50,107 bases of DNA, taken from positions 1 through 50,107 of the forward strand of contig WJIS01000047.1 of assembly GCA_014730165.1 (NCBI GenBank), written 5' to 3'. The stretch comes from Promethearchaeota archaeon. GTDB lineage: Archaea > Asgardarchaeota > Lokiarchaeia > Sigyniarchaeales > SOKP01. The notes beneath the pieces were generated by a model, which was given only the letters and a program-made list of their open reading frames with translations, did not search any database and was not told the origin of the DNA. Positions 24,378 through 33,426 of this stretch are shown piece by piece; the first letter of the stretch is position 1; each line of letters opens with the position of its first letter. Position numbers and translations under genes: made by a program.

Positions 24378-25236
24378 TCCTTGTTTGCTTTAGACCTTCA
24401 ATTCATATTTAGATGATTTCTATTTTTTTATCCTATAAATTTTTAAACTGAATACATCAATTCAAGATCTCCACCACAAACCAGATTAATCCGTTTCATT
24501 CTAATAATAATCATTATTTTTATTAGCTCTAATTAAGTCTATATAATGTTCAAGATCCTCTTTTGCCCCAGAAGATAAGAAACAGCATTCTCCTAGATTT
24601 CAATTCAATTATTAATGGAATAATAATATTATTAACTCCGTAATAGATCAAAAAAAGCAACTAAAAAAAAATAACCTGGAAAATCAATCGATAGTCGATT
24701 CTTGTCAATTAGTAATGATCTTTGACAATGTTGACTTAAATTCTATAATATTTCTTTATTAAAGTTCAGCTCAGATTTGATTTAATTAATCGTGATTATT
24801 TCCAAGAGCTTTTTATGAAAACATTAATCTCCTAAATTGTCGGAGAGCTTACACTAAAAAGGGGAGAAATGGTGCTATCTCCCTATAATCGGTTAATCCT
24901 ATTCCAATATCAATATATAAATTCAAATATGACTAAATTCTTTTTCTGGAAAAACAACATAAAATTAAACGGATAAAATTACACAATAATATGATTCTTA
25001 GAATGCAAATAATCAGATAGTTAGCCTTCAGAGAGAATTAATAATGAAACTGATGAATGTTAAGTGGCTAGTGTAATTTCTCGTCTAATAATGATTGTTC
25101 ACAAATTTTTCCTATTCATTCGTAGGTATTATTTCTATATTAACTATATATATTAAGGTATTATTGTGTTCTCAGATGTTTAGACAAAAATCATTCTTTT
25201 ATGTTAGGAAGTATTTTCTAAAAATCTTTAGAAGAA
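24378..25236. other. 859-bp gene-poor region
   Basis: No complete gene seen. It contains a hairpin GGGAGA-N10-TCTCCC near 24862-24883 and the coding-like fragment listed at 24501-24596. The rest is AT-rich without coding character that I can support. Confidence 0.4.
24501..24596 (-). pseudogene. Coding-like C-terminal fragment
   Basis: A 31-codon open stretch ending in TAG gives GECCFLSSGAKEDLEHYIDL and then IRANKNNDYY. The composition is that of a real amphipathic helix, but there is no start codon and a stop precedes it by two codons, so it looks like the tail of a decayed gene. Family not recognised. Confidence 0.3.
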
Positions 25237-25395
25237 TTAATCATTTCGAATCATTATCTTCACGATTTTCTTAAACTGCTCTACATCTCCTTCGTAATAG
25301 GCTTTTTTAAGTTTGGAATAGAATGATTTATCTTCTGGATGGATTTTTCTCTTTTTAATCTTAAAATTGCTTTTGCATACATCTACTTTTGTCAT
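25237..25395 (-). CDS. Small Lys-rich protein, 52 residues
   Basis: ATG to TAA, 52 residues: MTKVDVCKSNFKIKKRKIHP, then a helical region (FYSKLKKAYYEGDVEQFKKI). The composition and the amphipathic helix look like a genuine small protein. No domain recognised and no clear Shine-Dalgarno. It is on the same strand as the small gene at 25593-25787, about 200 bp downstream of it, and might share its transcript. Confidence 0.5.
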   Translation of the reverse strand: MTKVDVCKSNFKIKKRKIHPEDKSFYSKLKKAYYEGDVEQFKKIVKIMIRND

Positions 25396-25592
25396 TTTTT
25401 TCTATTCAATTCTTCTTTTTTACCCCTTTATCCATATAAATCTATTTAACATCCTTCGCTTTTTTTTAGATATAGGTGGTAATAGCTATAAATTATATAA
25501 AAATATACTCAAAGATAACTAGAACTCCCTAAAGGATAGCTCTATATCATAATAAGAAAATAGAGTAGAGGTTAGATCTAAAACAAAAGTTA

Positions 25593-25787
25593 TTAAGACT
25601 CTGTTAAGAAATGAGTTGGATAATCCGTTCTTATTTTTAACTCCCGCTTATATATATTCAGCTGGTTATTAATAAGCTCGAATTGTTTTGGTTGCAGATT
25701 TGAACCATTATCTTCTAAATGTGATTCTAAAATTCTGATCGCTCGTTTCAATTCAGAAATCCGATTTTGGACGACATTTTCCATCAT
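25593..25787 (-). CDS. Small coiled-coil protein, 64 residues
   Basis: 64 residues, mostly helical with heptad-like spacing (RISELKRAIRILESHLEDNG, then QFELINNQLNIYKREL): a likely two-helix hairpin or coiled-coil dimer. A good Shine-Dalgarno GGGTGAG precedes the ATG at suitable distance, which supports real translation. No family recognised and no enzymatic motif. Confidence 0.6.
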   Translation of the reverse strand: MMENVVQNRISELKRAIRILESHLEDNGSNLQPKQFELINNQLNIYKRELKIRTDYPTHFLTES

Positions 25788-26032
25788 TTTATTCTCACCC
25801 TAAACATATAACACTACACTAAAAGAACAAACACAAAATTAAATATAATAGGTGTGTGCAGATTTTTTGAATTTTTTAGTAATGTTTTAGATCTTTATAA
25901 TAATACCTTATTAAACCACGATCTTATTTTTGATAGTGAATGATAACAATTAGAAAGAGATTGAAATGAACTATAGAAAATGAGTGTTAATGGAAATTCA
26001 TACAATTCTAATCTATCAGCAAATTATGCCAA

Positions 26033-26971
26033 TTAAGATTTTCTTGGGTTTTTACCCATAAAAATATCCATAAAGAGTTGGTCTTCGATTACTTTTACTT
26101 TATTAAAGTGTTCGTTTAGAATTGAATTGATCTCCTCTTTTTTTAGCCTTTTTCCGGGAAATTTTCTAATGAAGGTACGTGGGAAGATCTTCGCTAATTT
26201 ATCCTTATCAACGGGGAATTCTTTTAATACTTCTTGGATAATCTTGAAAAACATTCTGGGTCTCTTTGCTTTTTCTTGACTTCTAACGTGAAAAAAAACC
26301 ACTGAATCATTTTTTAATATATCAATACTTTCTTGAATTACATCCTTTAATGGTTTTATAAGCGAATCTCCAAGAATAAACATAATATCGATTGTGTTAG
26401 CCCTTAAACCTAACCTGCTATCAAATAAAATTAGTTCGACCTTAGTATTGTCAAAACTTTTAAACGCATTCTCCGGTAAATTTTTTGGTGCTTGAATATA
26501 AATTCTTATTTTAATATCCAAAGGACCAAAAATACCTCTTATTATTTGTCCTAAAAGGTTATAGGGTATGTTTGGTCCATAAAAATAAATAACTTTTCCT
26601 TCCAATTCATTCGGACCGAACCCAACTTGATTGAGCATTTTTATATTAAATTTAGAAATTGCTTTAATATTTGCTTCCATAATCAATTGAAAAAAAGCAC
26701 TCGCAGAATCAATCAAAAGATTGTAGTATTCTTTTTCTCCTTTATCAGTTAAATATAAGATTTCTTTGTTGGGGCCTTGATCGGATGGAGTTTCTTCACC
26801 AATGACTAATCCATTTTCTTTCATGCTCCGTAAAATTTTGTATAGATACGATGGCTGAGAATTAATCTGTTTTTCTGAGAGAATACTCATTAGATTATAC
26901 CCATGTGTGGGATTATCTTTGAGTATTTCCAAAATCTTGAATTTTATTTTTCCCGATTTATAATAACTCAT
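26033..26971 (-). CDS. PadR-type regulator with a large C-terminal Rossmann-like domain
   Basis: 312 residues. Residues 1-90 are a PadR winged helix (KILEILKDNPTHGYNLMSIL, then SYLYKILRSMKENGLV and a wing ending LTDKGEKEYY). PadR proteins usually end with a short dimerisation helix; here about 200 more residues alternate strands and helices (KVIYFYGP, IKIRIYIQAP, VELILFDSRLGL, DIMFILGDS, SVVFFHVRSQ), like a degraded SAM-methyltransferase or similar Rossmann fold. It could be a ligand-sensing domain. The MacB/LolD-type ABC pair lies directly upstream on the same strand, 80 bp away, so it probably regulates that transporter. Confidence 0.75.
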   Translation of the reverse strand: MSYYKSGKIKFKILEILKDNPTHGYNLMSILSEKQINSQPSYLYKILRSMKENGLVIGEETPSDQGPNKEILYLTDKGEKEYYNLLIDSASAFFQLIMEANIKAISKFNIKMLNQVGFGPNELEGKVIYFYGPNIPYNLLGQIIRGIFGPLDIKIRIYIQAPKNLPENAFKSFDNTKVELILFDSRLGLRANTIDIMFILGDSLIKPLKDVIQESIDILKNDSVVFFHVRSQEKAKRPRMFFKIIQEVLKEFPVDKDKLAKIFPRTFIRKFPGKRLKKEEINSILNEHFNKVKVIEDQLFMDIFMGKNPRKS

Positions 26972-27050
26972 TTTTAACCATATCTTCTGCTTGATTTAAG
27001 AATAATTTAAAAAAAAAAAATTAAATAGATTCAAAAAACAATTTAAATTT

Positions 27051-28301
27051 CTATTCATAACGTAAAGCTTCCACCGGTTCAAGCCTTGCTGCACGCCATG
27101 CTGGATAAAGACCGAAAATTACTGAAACTAGCACACCATAGAATATTGCTAGACCGAACATATCGAGGGTTATTATTGGACTTATTGTACCAAAACCTGG
27201 CACACCACCTCCTCCGAATCCTCCCGTAGGTCCACCACCCGCAGCTCCTCCACTGAGAACTCTCCCAAAAAGACTTGCAAATAAGTATCCCGCTCCAATT
27301 CCCAGTAATGAACCAATTAATCCGATAAATATTGTTTCACACAGAAATATCAGCAGTATTGAACTATTTTTCATGCCAAGAGCCTTTATTATTCCAATTT
27401 CGCGCGTCCGTTCCATCAAAGATACAATCATGATATTCATTATTCCGATTCCAGCAACAATGAGGGAGATTCCCGCAATCCCGCCAAGGAAAACCTCTAT
27501 AGTCCCAAAAGCAGATTGAATGGTATCTAATACAGCTGTGGAAGCTATTACAGATACTTGGTCATTAAAAGCGGTACTGATTGCATCACTTACAGAATTA
27601 ATTGTTGAATCAGCATCATCATCTAATAAAACGATGAAATAACTCACGATTTCAATATTAAATTTATATCTGATAAGATTTGCATGTAAATAGATCCCAT
27701 TATCTGTTGGACCTCCTCCTAAACTTACTCCTCCAATCTCCTCAAGAATAGCAACGACGGAATCATTGTGTGAGACACCACCGAATATACTGGTAATCTC
27801 AATGGGATCATCCAGATCAACTTTTTGATCGATGTTAGATCCCACTACATAATTCGTTGTGCTACTATTAGTAGGAATCCCCCCTTCTTTAGCAACAAAG
27901 CTTGATGGGAAGATATAACTGTAATTATTATAATCCACTCCATACACCGGAAATGCGTTAATCTGGTCATCTCCAAAACTCACATTACAAGTAACCTGGA
28001 GCACAGGCATAGCAAGATCAATATGATCTATTCCTTCAAACACACTCCTATTTTCATAATATAAATTAAATAGCGGATCAGGTTGTTCAAAAGTTCCAGA
28101 TTTCTTAGATACGATTAAGGTATTGGTAGCAAATCCAGATTCAAGCTGTCCTGTGATGGTACTCTCAAATCCATTTCCAAGAGAAGTGAGCGCAACAATC
28201 GCCGCAATTCCGATCAAAACTCCCAATATAGTTAAAAATGACCTCCATTTCTGAGATTTCAATGATCGTCCCGAATATTTTAATATATCAAATATTTTCA
28301 T
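27051..28301 (-). CDS. MacB/FtsX-type ABC permease
   Basis: 416 residues in MacB order: N-terminal helix after a basic start (SGRSLKSQKWRSFLTILGVL), an extracellular MacB_PCD domain (about 45-265), then three helices of the FtsX domain (IAGISLIVAGIGIMNIMIVS; a second near 310; a third near 380) and the ending PAWRAARLEPVEALRYE. A Gly-rich outer loop (GGAAGGGPTGGFGGGG) separates the last two helices. Such proteins act as mechanotransmission exporters or lipoprotein/peptide extruders rather than importers. It overlaps the ATPase gene by 4 bp. Confidence 0.92.
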   Translation of the reverse strand: MKIFDILKYSGRSLKSQKWRSFLTILGVLIGIAAIVALTSLGNGFESTITGQLESGFATNTLIVSKKSGTFEQPDPLFNLYYENRSVFEGIDHIDLAMPVLQVTCNVSFGDDQINAFPVYGVDYNNYSYIFPSSFVAKEGGIPTNSSTTNYVVGSNIDQKVDLDDPIEITSIFGGVSHNDSVVAILEEIGGVSLGGGPTDNGIYLHANLIRYKFNIEIVSYFIVLLDDDADSTINSVSDAISTAFNDQVSVIASTAVLDTIQSAFGTIEVFLGGIAGISLIVAGIGIMNIMIVSLMERTREIGIIKALGMKNSSILLIFLCETIFIGLIGSLLGIGAGYLFASLFGRVLSGGAAGGGPTGGFGGGGVPGFGTISPIITLDMFGLAIFYGVLVSVIFGLYPAWRAARLEPVEALRYE

Positions 28302-29092
28302 GATTTTTCCTCCGAAGCTATTATCTTATTATCATTCAATTTTTGTTTTTTTAATGAATTGGTATTATATCCTATTCTTTCCTTGGGGGGTTTATGATAT
28401 AATTTTCCGTCAACTAGGTATTCAATTCTATCTGAATCCTTAGCAATGAATTGGTCGTGAGTTATCATTATAATTGTACGGCCTTTCTCTTTATTCAATT
28501 GGTTTATTAGTTTCATGATCATATCTCGAGTCTTCGTATCAACATTTCCTGTAGGTTCATCCATTAGAAGATATGTGGGATCCAAGGCTAATGCTCTAGC
28601 TATTGCGACTCTTTGCTGTTGTCCGCCGCTCAATTCATTAGGCGCATGTTTCATTCGGTCTTGTAATCCAACATCGGTAAGTATTTTTTTTACAATTTTT
28701 TTTCTTTCAGAACGAGAGATGTTTTTTACGCTTAAACTTAATTCTACATTCTTAAAAGCCGATATACGGGGAATTAAGTTATAAAACTGAAAAACAAAAC
28801 CGATAGTACGCCTAAGTTCGGCTCTTTTTCTACTGTTTAATTCAGATATATCCTGTCCCGAAATGAACACTTTTCCTTTGGTTGGAACGTCAAGAGCGCC
28901 AATTAAATTTAGTAATGTTGATTTCCCCGAGCCCGAAGGACCTAAAATTGCAACATACTCTCCCTCCTCCACAGAGAAATCAATACCTCTAAGAGCATGA
29001 ACAGGAATTTTACCTTGCATATACGTTTTTTCTACATTTTCAGTTTTGACAACAAATTTCACTTTCAAATCACTTTTTATATAATAAGTCAA
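28298..29092 (-). CDS. LolD/MacB-type ABC ATPase
   Basis: 264 residues with all canonical motifs: Walker A GPSGSGKST, Q-loop FVFQFYNLIPR, signature LSGGQQQR, Walker B YLLMDEPTGNVD and switch His in MITHDQ. The GNVD D-loop and Walker B environment are those of LolD/MacB/FtsE-type ATPases, matching the permease that overlaps its end. The C-terminus has a ~35-residue Lys/Asn-rich extension. First gene of a two-gene operon, possibly followed by the PadR-type regulator. Confidence 0.93.
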   Translation of the reverse strand: MTYYIKSDLKVKFVVKTENVEKTYMQGKIPVHALRGIDFSVEEGEYVAILGPSGSGKSTLLNLIGALDVPTKGKVFISGQDISELNSRKRAELRRTIGFVFQFYNLIPRISAFKNVELSLSVKNISRSERKKIVKKILTDVGLQDRMKHAPNELSGGQQQRVAIARALALDPTYLLMDEPTGNVDTKTRDMIMKLINQLNKEKGRTIIMITHDQFIAKDSDRIEYLVDGKLYHKPPKERIGYNTNSLKKQKLNDNKIIASEEKS

Positions 29093-29329
29093 TATTTCAC
29101 ATTATAATAATAGAAATTGGAATAATATATAAGTGTCTAAGTGTACAATTACTAATGTCCAATATTACACTAGCGTTTATTATGGATTACTAAATTGGAT
29201 TTTTGTTTTAATCGTATTTCATAAGGATCAGATCATATACAATTAACTTATATAGAATTATTTTTATTAATGTAATATAAGAATTCTATTTGAGGTAATA
29301 GAATTCTAAATTATAAGAATATGTAAATT

Positions 29330-29692
29330 ATGCCAGAAGGATTATTAATATTTGAGTGGAATGAAAGAAGCGGAGTCGAAGTCTTAGCTGCTTATCCCAA
29401 TGAGCTTGATACTAAATATACCAATCGAACATTGATTCAAATTTATAATATGGCACAACACACTCGTGAGACAGGTATTTCATGGATGAATACAGATGCT
29501 GTTAATTTACTTTCATTTTATACGGGACCTGAAATGGAGTTTTTTGTTGTTCTTCTGCTGAATATGTTAGAGGATCCGGAAGATTTTGAAGATAAAGTCG
29601 AAGACTTTGCCAGGATTATTATTCGAAATATTGAAAACGAGAAATATAAAGAAATGCTTCCTCATATTTACGAAAAAATATCTAATCATTAA
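29330..29692 (+). CDS. Possible longin-like small protein
   Basis: 120 residues. Predicted order: a strand pair (GLLIFEWNERSGVEVLAAYP), a helix (LIQIYNMAQHT), strands (ISWMNTDAVNLLSFY, MEFFVVLLL) and a long helix (EDKVEDFARIIIRNIE). This resembles the longin/roadblock class of folds (profilin-like core), found in Asgard archaea and used by eukaryotes in trafficking and Rag-GTPase complexes. The assignment rests on fold pattern only, not on sequence motifs. It starts at ATG and stands alone. Confidence 0.5.
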   Translation: MPEGLLIFEWNERSGVEVLAAYPNELDTKYTNRTLIQIYNMAQHTRETGISWMNTDAVNLLSFYTGPEMEFFVVLLLNMLEDPEDFEDKVEDFARIIIRNIENEKYKEMLPHIYEKISNH

Positions 29693-29773
29693 ATCATAAT
29701 GATTTCAGATATTATTTCTGAATCTCAAGGAATACTCAAATTGATGGGAAGAATAATTAGAAAAAAAATAAAA

Positions 29774-31459
29774 TTAGTCAAAAAAGGATTTTCTTTCGAG
29801 AATATCCGAATCTTTTATAATCTCTTTATGATCGAAGGCGAGTGAAATATTCTTTAAATCTTCAATTGGAATAAATTCCGCCGATAAACTGTCTGTTTTT
29901 GCTTTTAATTCATAATTTTTATCAATGATTTTACACAGAAATGCTGTTGAGGCAACCTTACCTCTTGGATCCCGATTAGGATCATCATAGTATCCGATTT
30001 TGTCAACTATTGTAATATCTAAGTTCGTTTCTTCTTTGATCTCCCTTTTTAAGGCATCCTCAGGATGTTCTCCTTTTTGAATAAATCCTCCCGGTAATGC
30101 GTAATGTCCTTGATAAGGAGGAAACCTTCTTTTTACTAATATAATTTTATTTTCTTCGTCGTTTAATATTACTCCATCTACTGTTTTCTTAATTTTACCT
30201 TTATTTATATTAATCTTTACAAGAGCATAATAAATCACAGCACATATAAGAATTGATGATATAATAAGTGCTACGATTCCGTTTAAGAATATAGCCGAAA
30301 AGTCATTTTCTCCAATACTCAGCGCAATCATCGTTAATTCTACCAAGTCTGCAAGGATACCAGCACCTAAGAGAAAATTTAATATATTGAGTGCTTTTTC
30401 AGTTTCTTCTTGATCCTCTTGAACTCTCTTCTGATGAATTTCATTCATAGAATTATAGAGGAGATCAAATTTTTGATTCATTCTCTCTTTAATATTCTTT
30501 AAACCAAACTTGGTGATCAAATGATTTAAGATACTAGTATAATGCTGTCTTCTATTGTAATCTAATTCATTATATATTACGCTTAATGCGTTCTGAATAA
30601 TTCCTCTTAGGAAGCGAAGATTCTTAATTTTCTCCTCTAATTTTGCAGTATCTAATCTTCCCTCGGAATATGTATTTAAAAACAATATATCCAAGGAACT
30701 ATTGATTTCTCGTAATGAAAATATAATTGTCCGTATCTGAGCTGCTGGAGTGACGACATATGGTCTCATATATGATTCGAAAAATCTTTCATAATTCTCA
30801 TCTTCCATATATACAAAAGCGCTATTTCGGTTAATGAAATGAAGTTCAGATAATCGATTTGATAAGTTGTTCTTTACTCTATCTTCATATAAGGTTGGAG
30901 AGTAGTCTTCCCATTGCCCAGAATAAAGAACAGTCCAATATGATAACTCTTTCTTATGTTCCTGTATTGTATTTTTATCCCATTGTATATTTTTTGGATC
31001 TGTTTCTTTAGACGTTGCAAATATGTAAATTGGGCTCTCCAGATCAAGTAGAACTTCATCTTTCATATTTCTAGCTTTTTCCTTGAGTTCTGAAAGTATT
31101 ATATATGGAATTTGCTGTAATAACATTGAATCTATACTTTTCTTTTCCTTCTGATTCTCTTTAAAATATTCAACATGAAATTCAAAATATCCAAGTACAT
31201 CATAGAATTTATCGATATTCTCATTGTAATATGGGAAAATAGAAATGTAGTCTACCCATCTACATTCTATTGAAACATTCTCGGCAAGGTTTACCAGAAC
31301 TTCTGCTATTTCTTCTTTATAAGCATCGGATTTAGTAATATTTGATATTCTTTTTTTTACAATTGTCTCTATTTCATTAGCAATCTCTACTCTATCAATT
31401 AGATTTGAGTTAATAAAGGCACTTATAAACCAAAATTCCTCATTGTAATAAAATTTCAA
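29774..31459 (-). CDS. Membrane protein fused to a Nudix hydrolase
   Basis: 561 residues. About 350 N-terminal soluble, mainly helical residues end in a coiled coil (IHQKRVQEDQEETEKALNIL), followed by two membrane helices (357-378 and 388-412) and a complete C-terminal Nudix domain (about 425-550). The Nudix box (458-480) has G-x5-E464-x7-R472-E473-x-x-E476-E477. The sequence RRFPPYQGHYALPGGF before it is typical of ADP-ribose pyrophosphatase or NrtR-type Nudix proteins. The Nudix domain would face the cytoplasm. Start is TTG after GAGGGA. The same coiled-coil-plus-two-helix plan occurs in the protein at 10549-11940, without Nudix. Substrate unknown. Confidence 0.85.
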   Translation of the reverse strand: MKFYYNEEFWFISAFINSNLIDRVEIANEIETIVKKRISNITKSDAYKEEIAEVLVNLAENVSIECRWVDYISIFPYYNENIDKFYDVLGYFEFHVEYFKENQKEKKSIDSMLLQQIPYIILSELKEKARNMKDEVLLDLESPIYIFATSKETDPKNIQWDKNTIQEHKKELSYWTVLYSGQWEDYSPTLYEDRVKNNLSNRLSELHFINRNSAFVYMEDENYERFFESYMRPYVVTPAAQIRTIIFSLREINSSLDILFLNTYSEGRLDTAKLEEKIKNLRFLRGIIQNALSVIYNELDYNRRQHYTSILNHLITKFGLKNIKERMNQKFDLLYNSMNEIHQKRVQEDQEETEKALNILNFLLGAGILADLVELTMIALSIGENDFSAIFLNGIVALIISSILICAVIYYALVKININKGKIKKTVDGVILNDEENKIILVKRRFPPYQGHYALPGGFIQKGEHPEDALKREIKEETNLDITIVDKIGYYDDPNRDPRGKVASTAFLCKIIDKNYELKAKTDSLSAEFIPIEDLKNISLAFDHKEIIKDSDILERKSFFD

Positions 31460-31626
31460 ATGAATTCCCTCGAGATATAATATTATTAACCTATTAGAAA
31501 TTTTAAGCTAATTTAAAATTTTGTAAAATGTGATGAGCTTTAAAATTAGGACTTAATAAAATAGAAATAATATATCGAAAATAATTCCACTTTATATGAT
31601 GTAAAATTTTAAAGAAGATATAGTAC

Positions 31627-32463
31627 TTAATGGGTGAAAATATCATCTAATGTATCAATAACTAAATCTGGAATCATTTTTACTTCGTTTTTGCTGCAAT
31701 TTTTCTTCAATTCATCAATTTGATGCCGGGTTGCGACTCCAGTTAATACAGCAATAGTTTTTATGTTTGCTCGATTTCCGGCTAATATATCCGTGTTTAA
31801 TCGATCACCAAATATACATGCCTCTTCGGGGGAAAAATCCCGTTCATTTAGAATAGACTCGATTCCGTAGGGATTAGGTTTTCCAAACACTTTTAACGGC
31901 TTTAGATTTGTACACGTTTTAACAGCATTCACCATTACACCGGCTCCGGGCATTAATCGCTCAGATACAGGAAGTGTACTATCTGAATTTGTTGCATAAA
32001 ATTTTGCACCTTTCTCCAAGATATAAAACTGTGCAACAGCTAATTTTTCATAATCAAAGGATCTATCCAACCCGACAACTACAAAATCAATATTCTTTGC
32101 ATCACCTTTATGAATTATTATATGTCCTTGTGCCTCTAATTCCATCTTTAATCCTATCTCTCCAATTATAAATATCTTAGAAACTTTTTTCAATTTGGTA
32201 ATCTCCGAGGCAGTAATGGACGCACTAGTATAAAAATCCTCAAGTTTGCAATCTATTTTGAAACCTGTTAACCTATTAACATACATTTCTCTCGTAGCTG
32301 TGGAATTATTTGAATTATACACAACTTCAATAGAAAGAGCCTTTAATTTTTTAATAATTTCGGCTACATTTGGAATTAAATCATTACCTCGATAAATAAC
32401 CCCATCGAGATCAAAAATTGCTAACTTGAGATGTTTTAATTCTTCGATTATATTATCCGACAT
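31627..32463 (-). CDS. NagD/PGP-type HAD phosphatase
   Basis: 278 residues. HAD motif I FDLDGVIYRG with nucleophile and acid Asp, motif II in VYNSNNS, the IIA-type cap between, motif III Lys in FGKPNPYGIE, and motif IV FGDRLNTDI. This is the p-nitrophenyl-phosphatase / phosphoglycolate-phosphatase (NagD) family, cytoplasmic, acting on small phosphometabolites; the substrate in this organism cannot be fixed. The gene stands alone between the Nudix fusion and the seven-helix proteins, all on the minus strand. Confidence 0.9.
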   Translation of the reverse strand: MSDNIIEELKHLKLAIFDLDGVIYRGNDLIPNVAEIIKKLKALSIEVVYNSNNSTATREMYVNRLTGFKIDCKLEDFYTSASITASEITKLKKVSKIFIIGEIGLKMELEAQGHIIIHKGDAKNIDFVVVGLDRSFDYEKLAVAQFYILEKGAKFYATNSDSTLPVSERLMPGAGVMVNAVKTCTNLKPLKVFGKPNPYGIESILNERDFSPEEACIFGDRLNTDILAGNRANIKTIAVLTGVATRHQIDELKKNCSKNEVKMIPDLVIDTLDDIFTH

Positions 32464-32574
32464 CTGTAATTAAGAAAATAGCTTATCCTTATTATCCTTT
32501 ATTTAAAATAGATTATGCATACTTGAGAAGTAAATAAAAAGATGAAAAATAAGATGTTAATTCGTTTCTATTTC

Positions 32575-33315
32575 TTATTTTTGTTCTATCTGCCTTCCAA
32601 CTCCGAAATATACTAATATGGTACCTGAAATTACTCCGACCAAGCCTATTAGAGACCATATCGTTCGAAATGTCTGATTATTTAGATAATTCGCCGTAAA
32701 AGTACCATACATAAAAATAAACAATACCATTATCCCGATTATAAAAAATCTCCATCTTTTTTTCAATGATGGATCGCCAAAAGAATTATAGATGCTAAAC
32801 GCATAGTATAAAGATGGAAGAGATGTACCAATGAATAAAGTAATCATTAGATATAGATAAAACACGAAATTATATGTTGGTTTCCAATCCGTGGTACTAT
32901 CAATAACTACACCTCCAAAGGGGAGAAATACTAACATAAAAAGGAGAATTAACGCATATATAGAGATTAACATTATTTGTTTATTTCTATCGATTATTTT
33001 TTCCGATTTAATAAGAATCAATTCGAAAATGACGAAAAATATTGGACCTAATGCGATAAAGTAATTTGTAAGGAAATTAAGGATCAATACTACAGATTCT
33101 AGTCCTTCAATTTGAAGCGGAGCATAAATGAAATTTAGAAATAATCCAATACCAACGGAAAAGTAGAATCCACTAAAGATTAGATTCAATCTTTTTTTAT
33201 TTCTCTGTATGGTTCGGATAGCAAGGAAAAAACATAGAGCCATTACTAAACCTTGGATTACATAGACTTGTATAAAGCGCGTGAGATCAAATTGTAATAT
33301 CATTTTAAAAACCAT
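32575..33315 (-). CDS. Seven-helix membrane protein, copy A
   Basis: 246 residues, about seven hydrophobic helices with short loops: helix 1 after FDLTRFIQVYVIQG, a basic loop RNKKRLNLIFSGFYF, helix 4 followed by KSEKIIDRNKQIML, an extracellular-looking segment GGVVIDSTTDWKPTYN, then KKRWRFFIIGI and a GVGRQ ending. Same family as the next gene. The plan recalls the seven-helix sensor modules at the N-terminus of some histidine kinases, but no kinase or other domain follows. Met5 may be the true start. Function unknown. Confidence 0.75.
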   Translation of the reverse strand: MVFKMILQFDLTRFIQVYVIQGLVMALCFFLAIRTIQRNKKRLNLIFSGFYFSVGIGLFLNFIYAPLQIEGLESVVLILNFLTNYFIALGPIFFVIFELILIKSEKIIDRNKQIMLISIYALILLFMLVFLPFGGVVIDSTTDWKPTYNFVFYLYLMITLFIGTSLPSLYYAFSIYNSFGDPSLKKRWRFFIIGIMVLFIFMYGTFTANYLNNQTFRTIWSLIGLVGVISGTILVYFGVGRQIEQK

Positions 33316-33426
33316 ATATTAGTTATGATTGAATAACAGAATTAGTAAAAAACTAATCCTCAAATCATCTTAGTAAAATAGATAATAGAAATATTATTTA
33401 AACATACTTAATTCGTTATTTTAATT

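Noticed and set aside
24870-24980. ATG frame of 36 codons beginning MVLSPYNRL
   Set aside because: AT-rich, Asn/Tyr/Phe-dominated composition and no conserved pattern; a nearby hairpin explains the GC-richer start.
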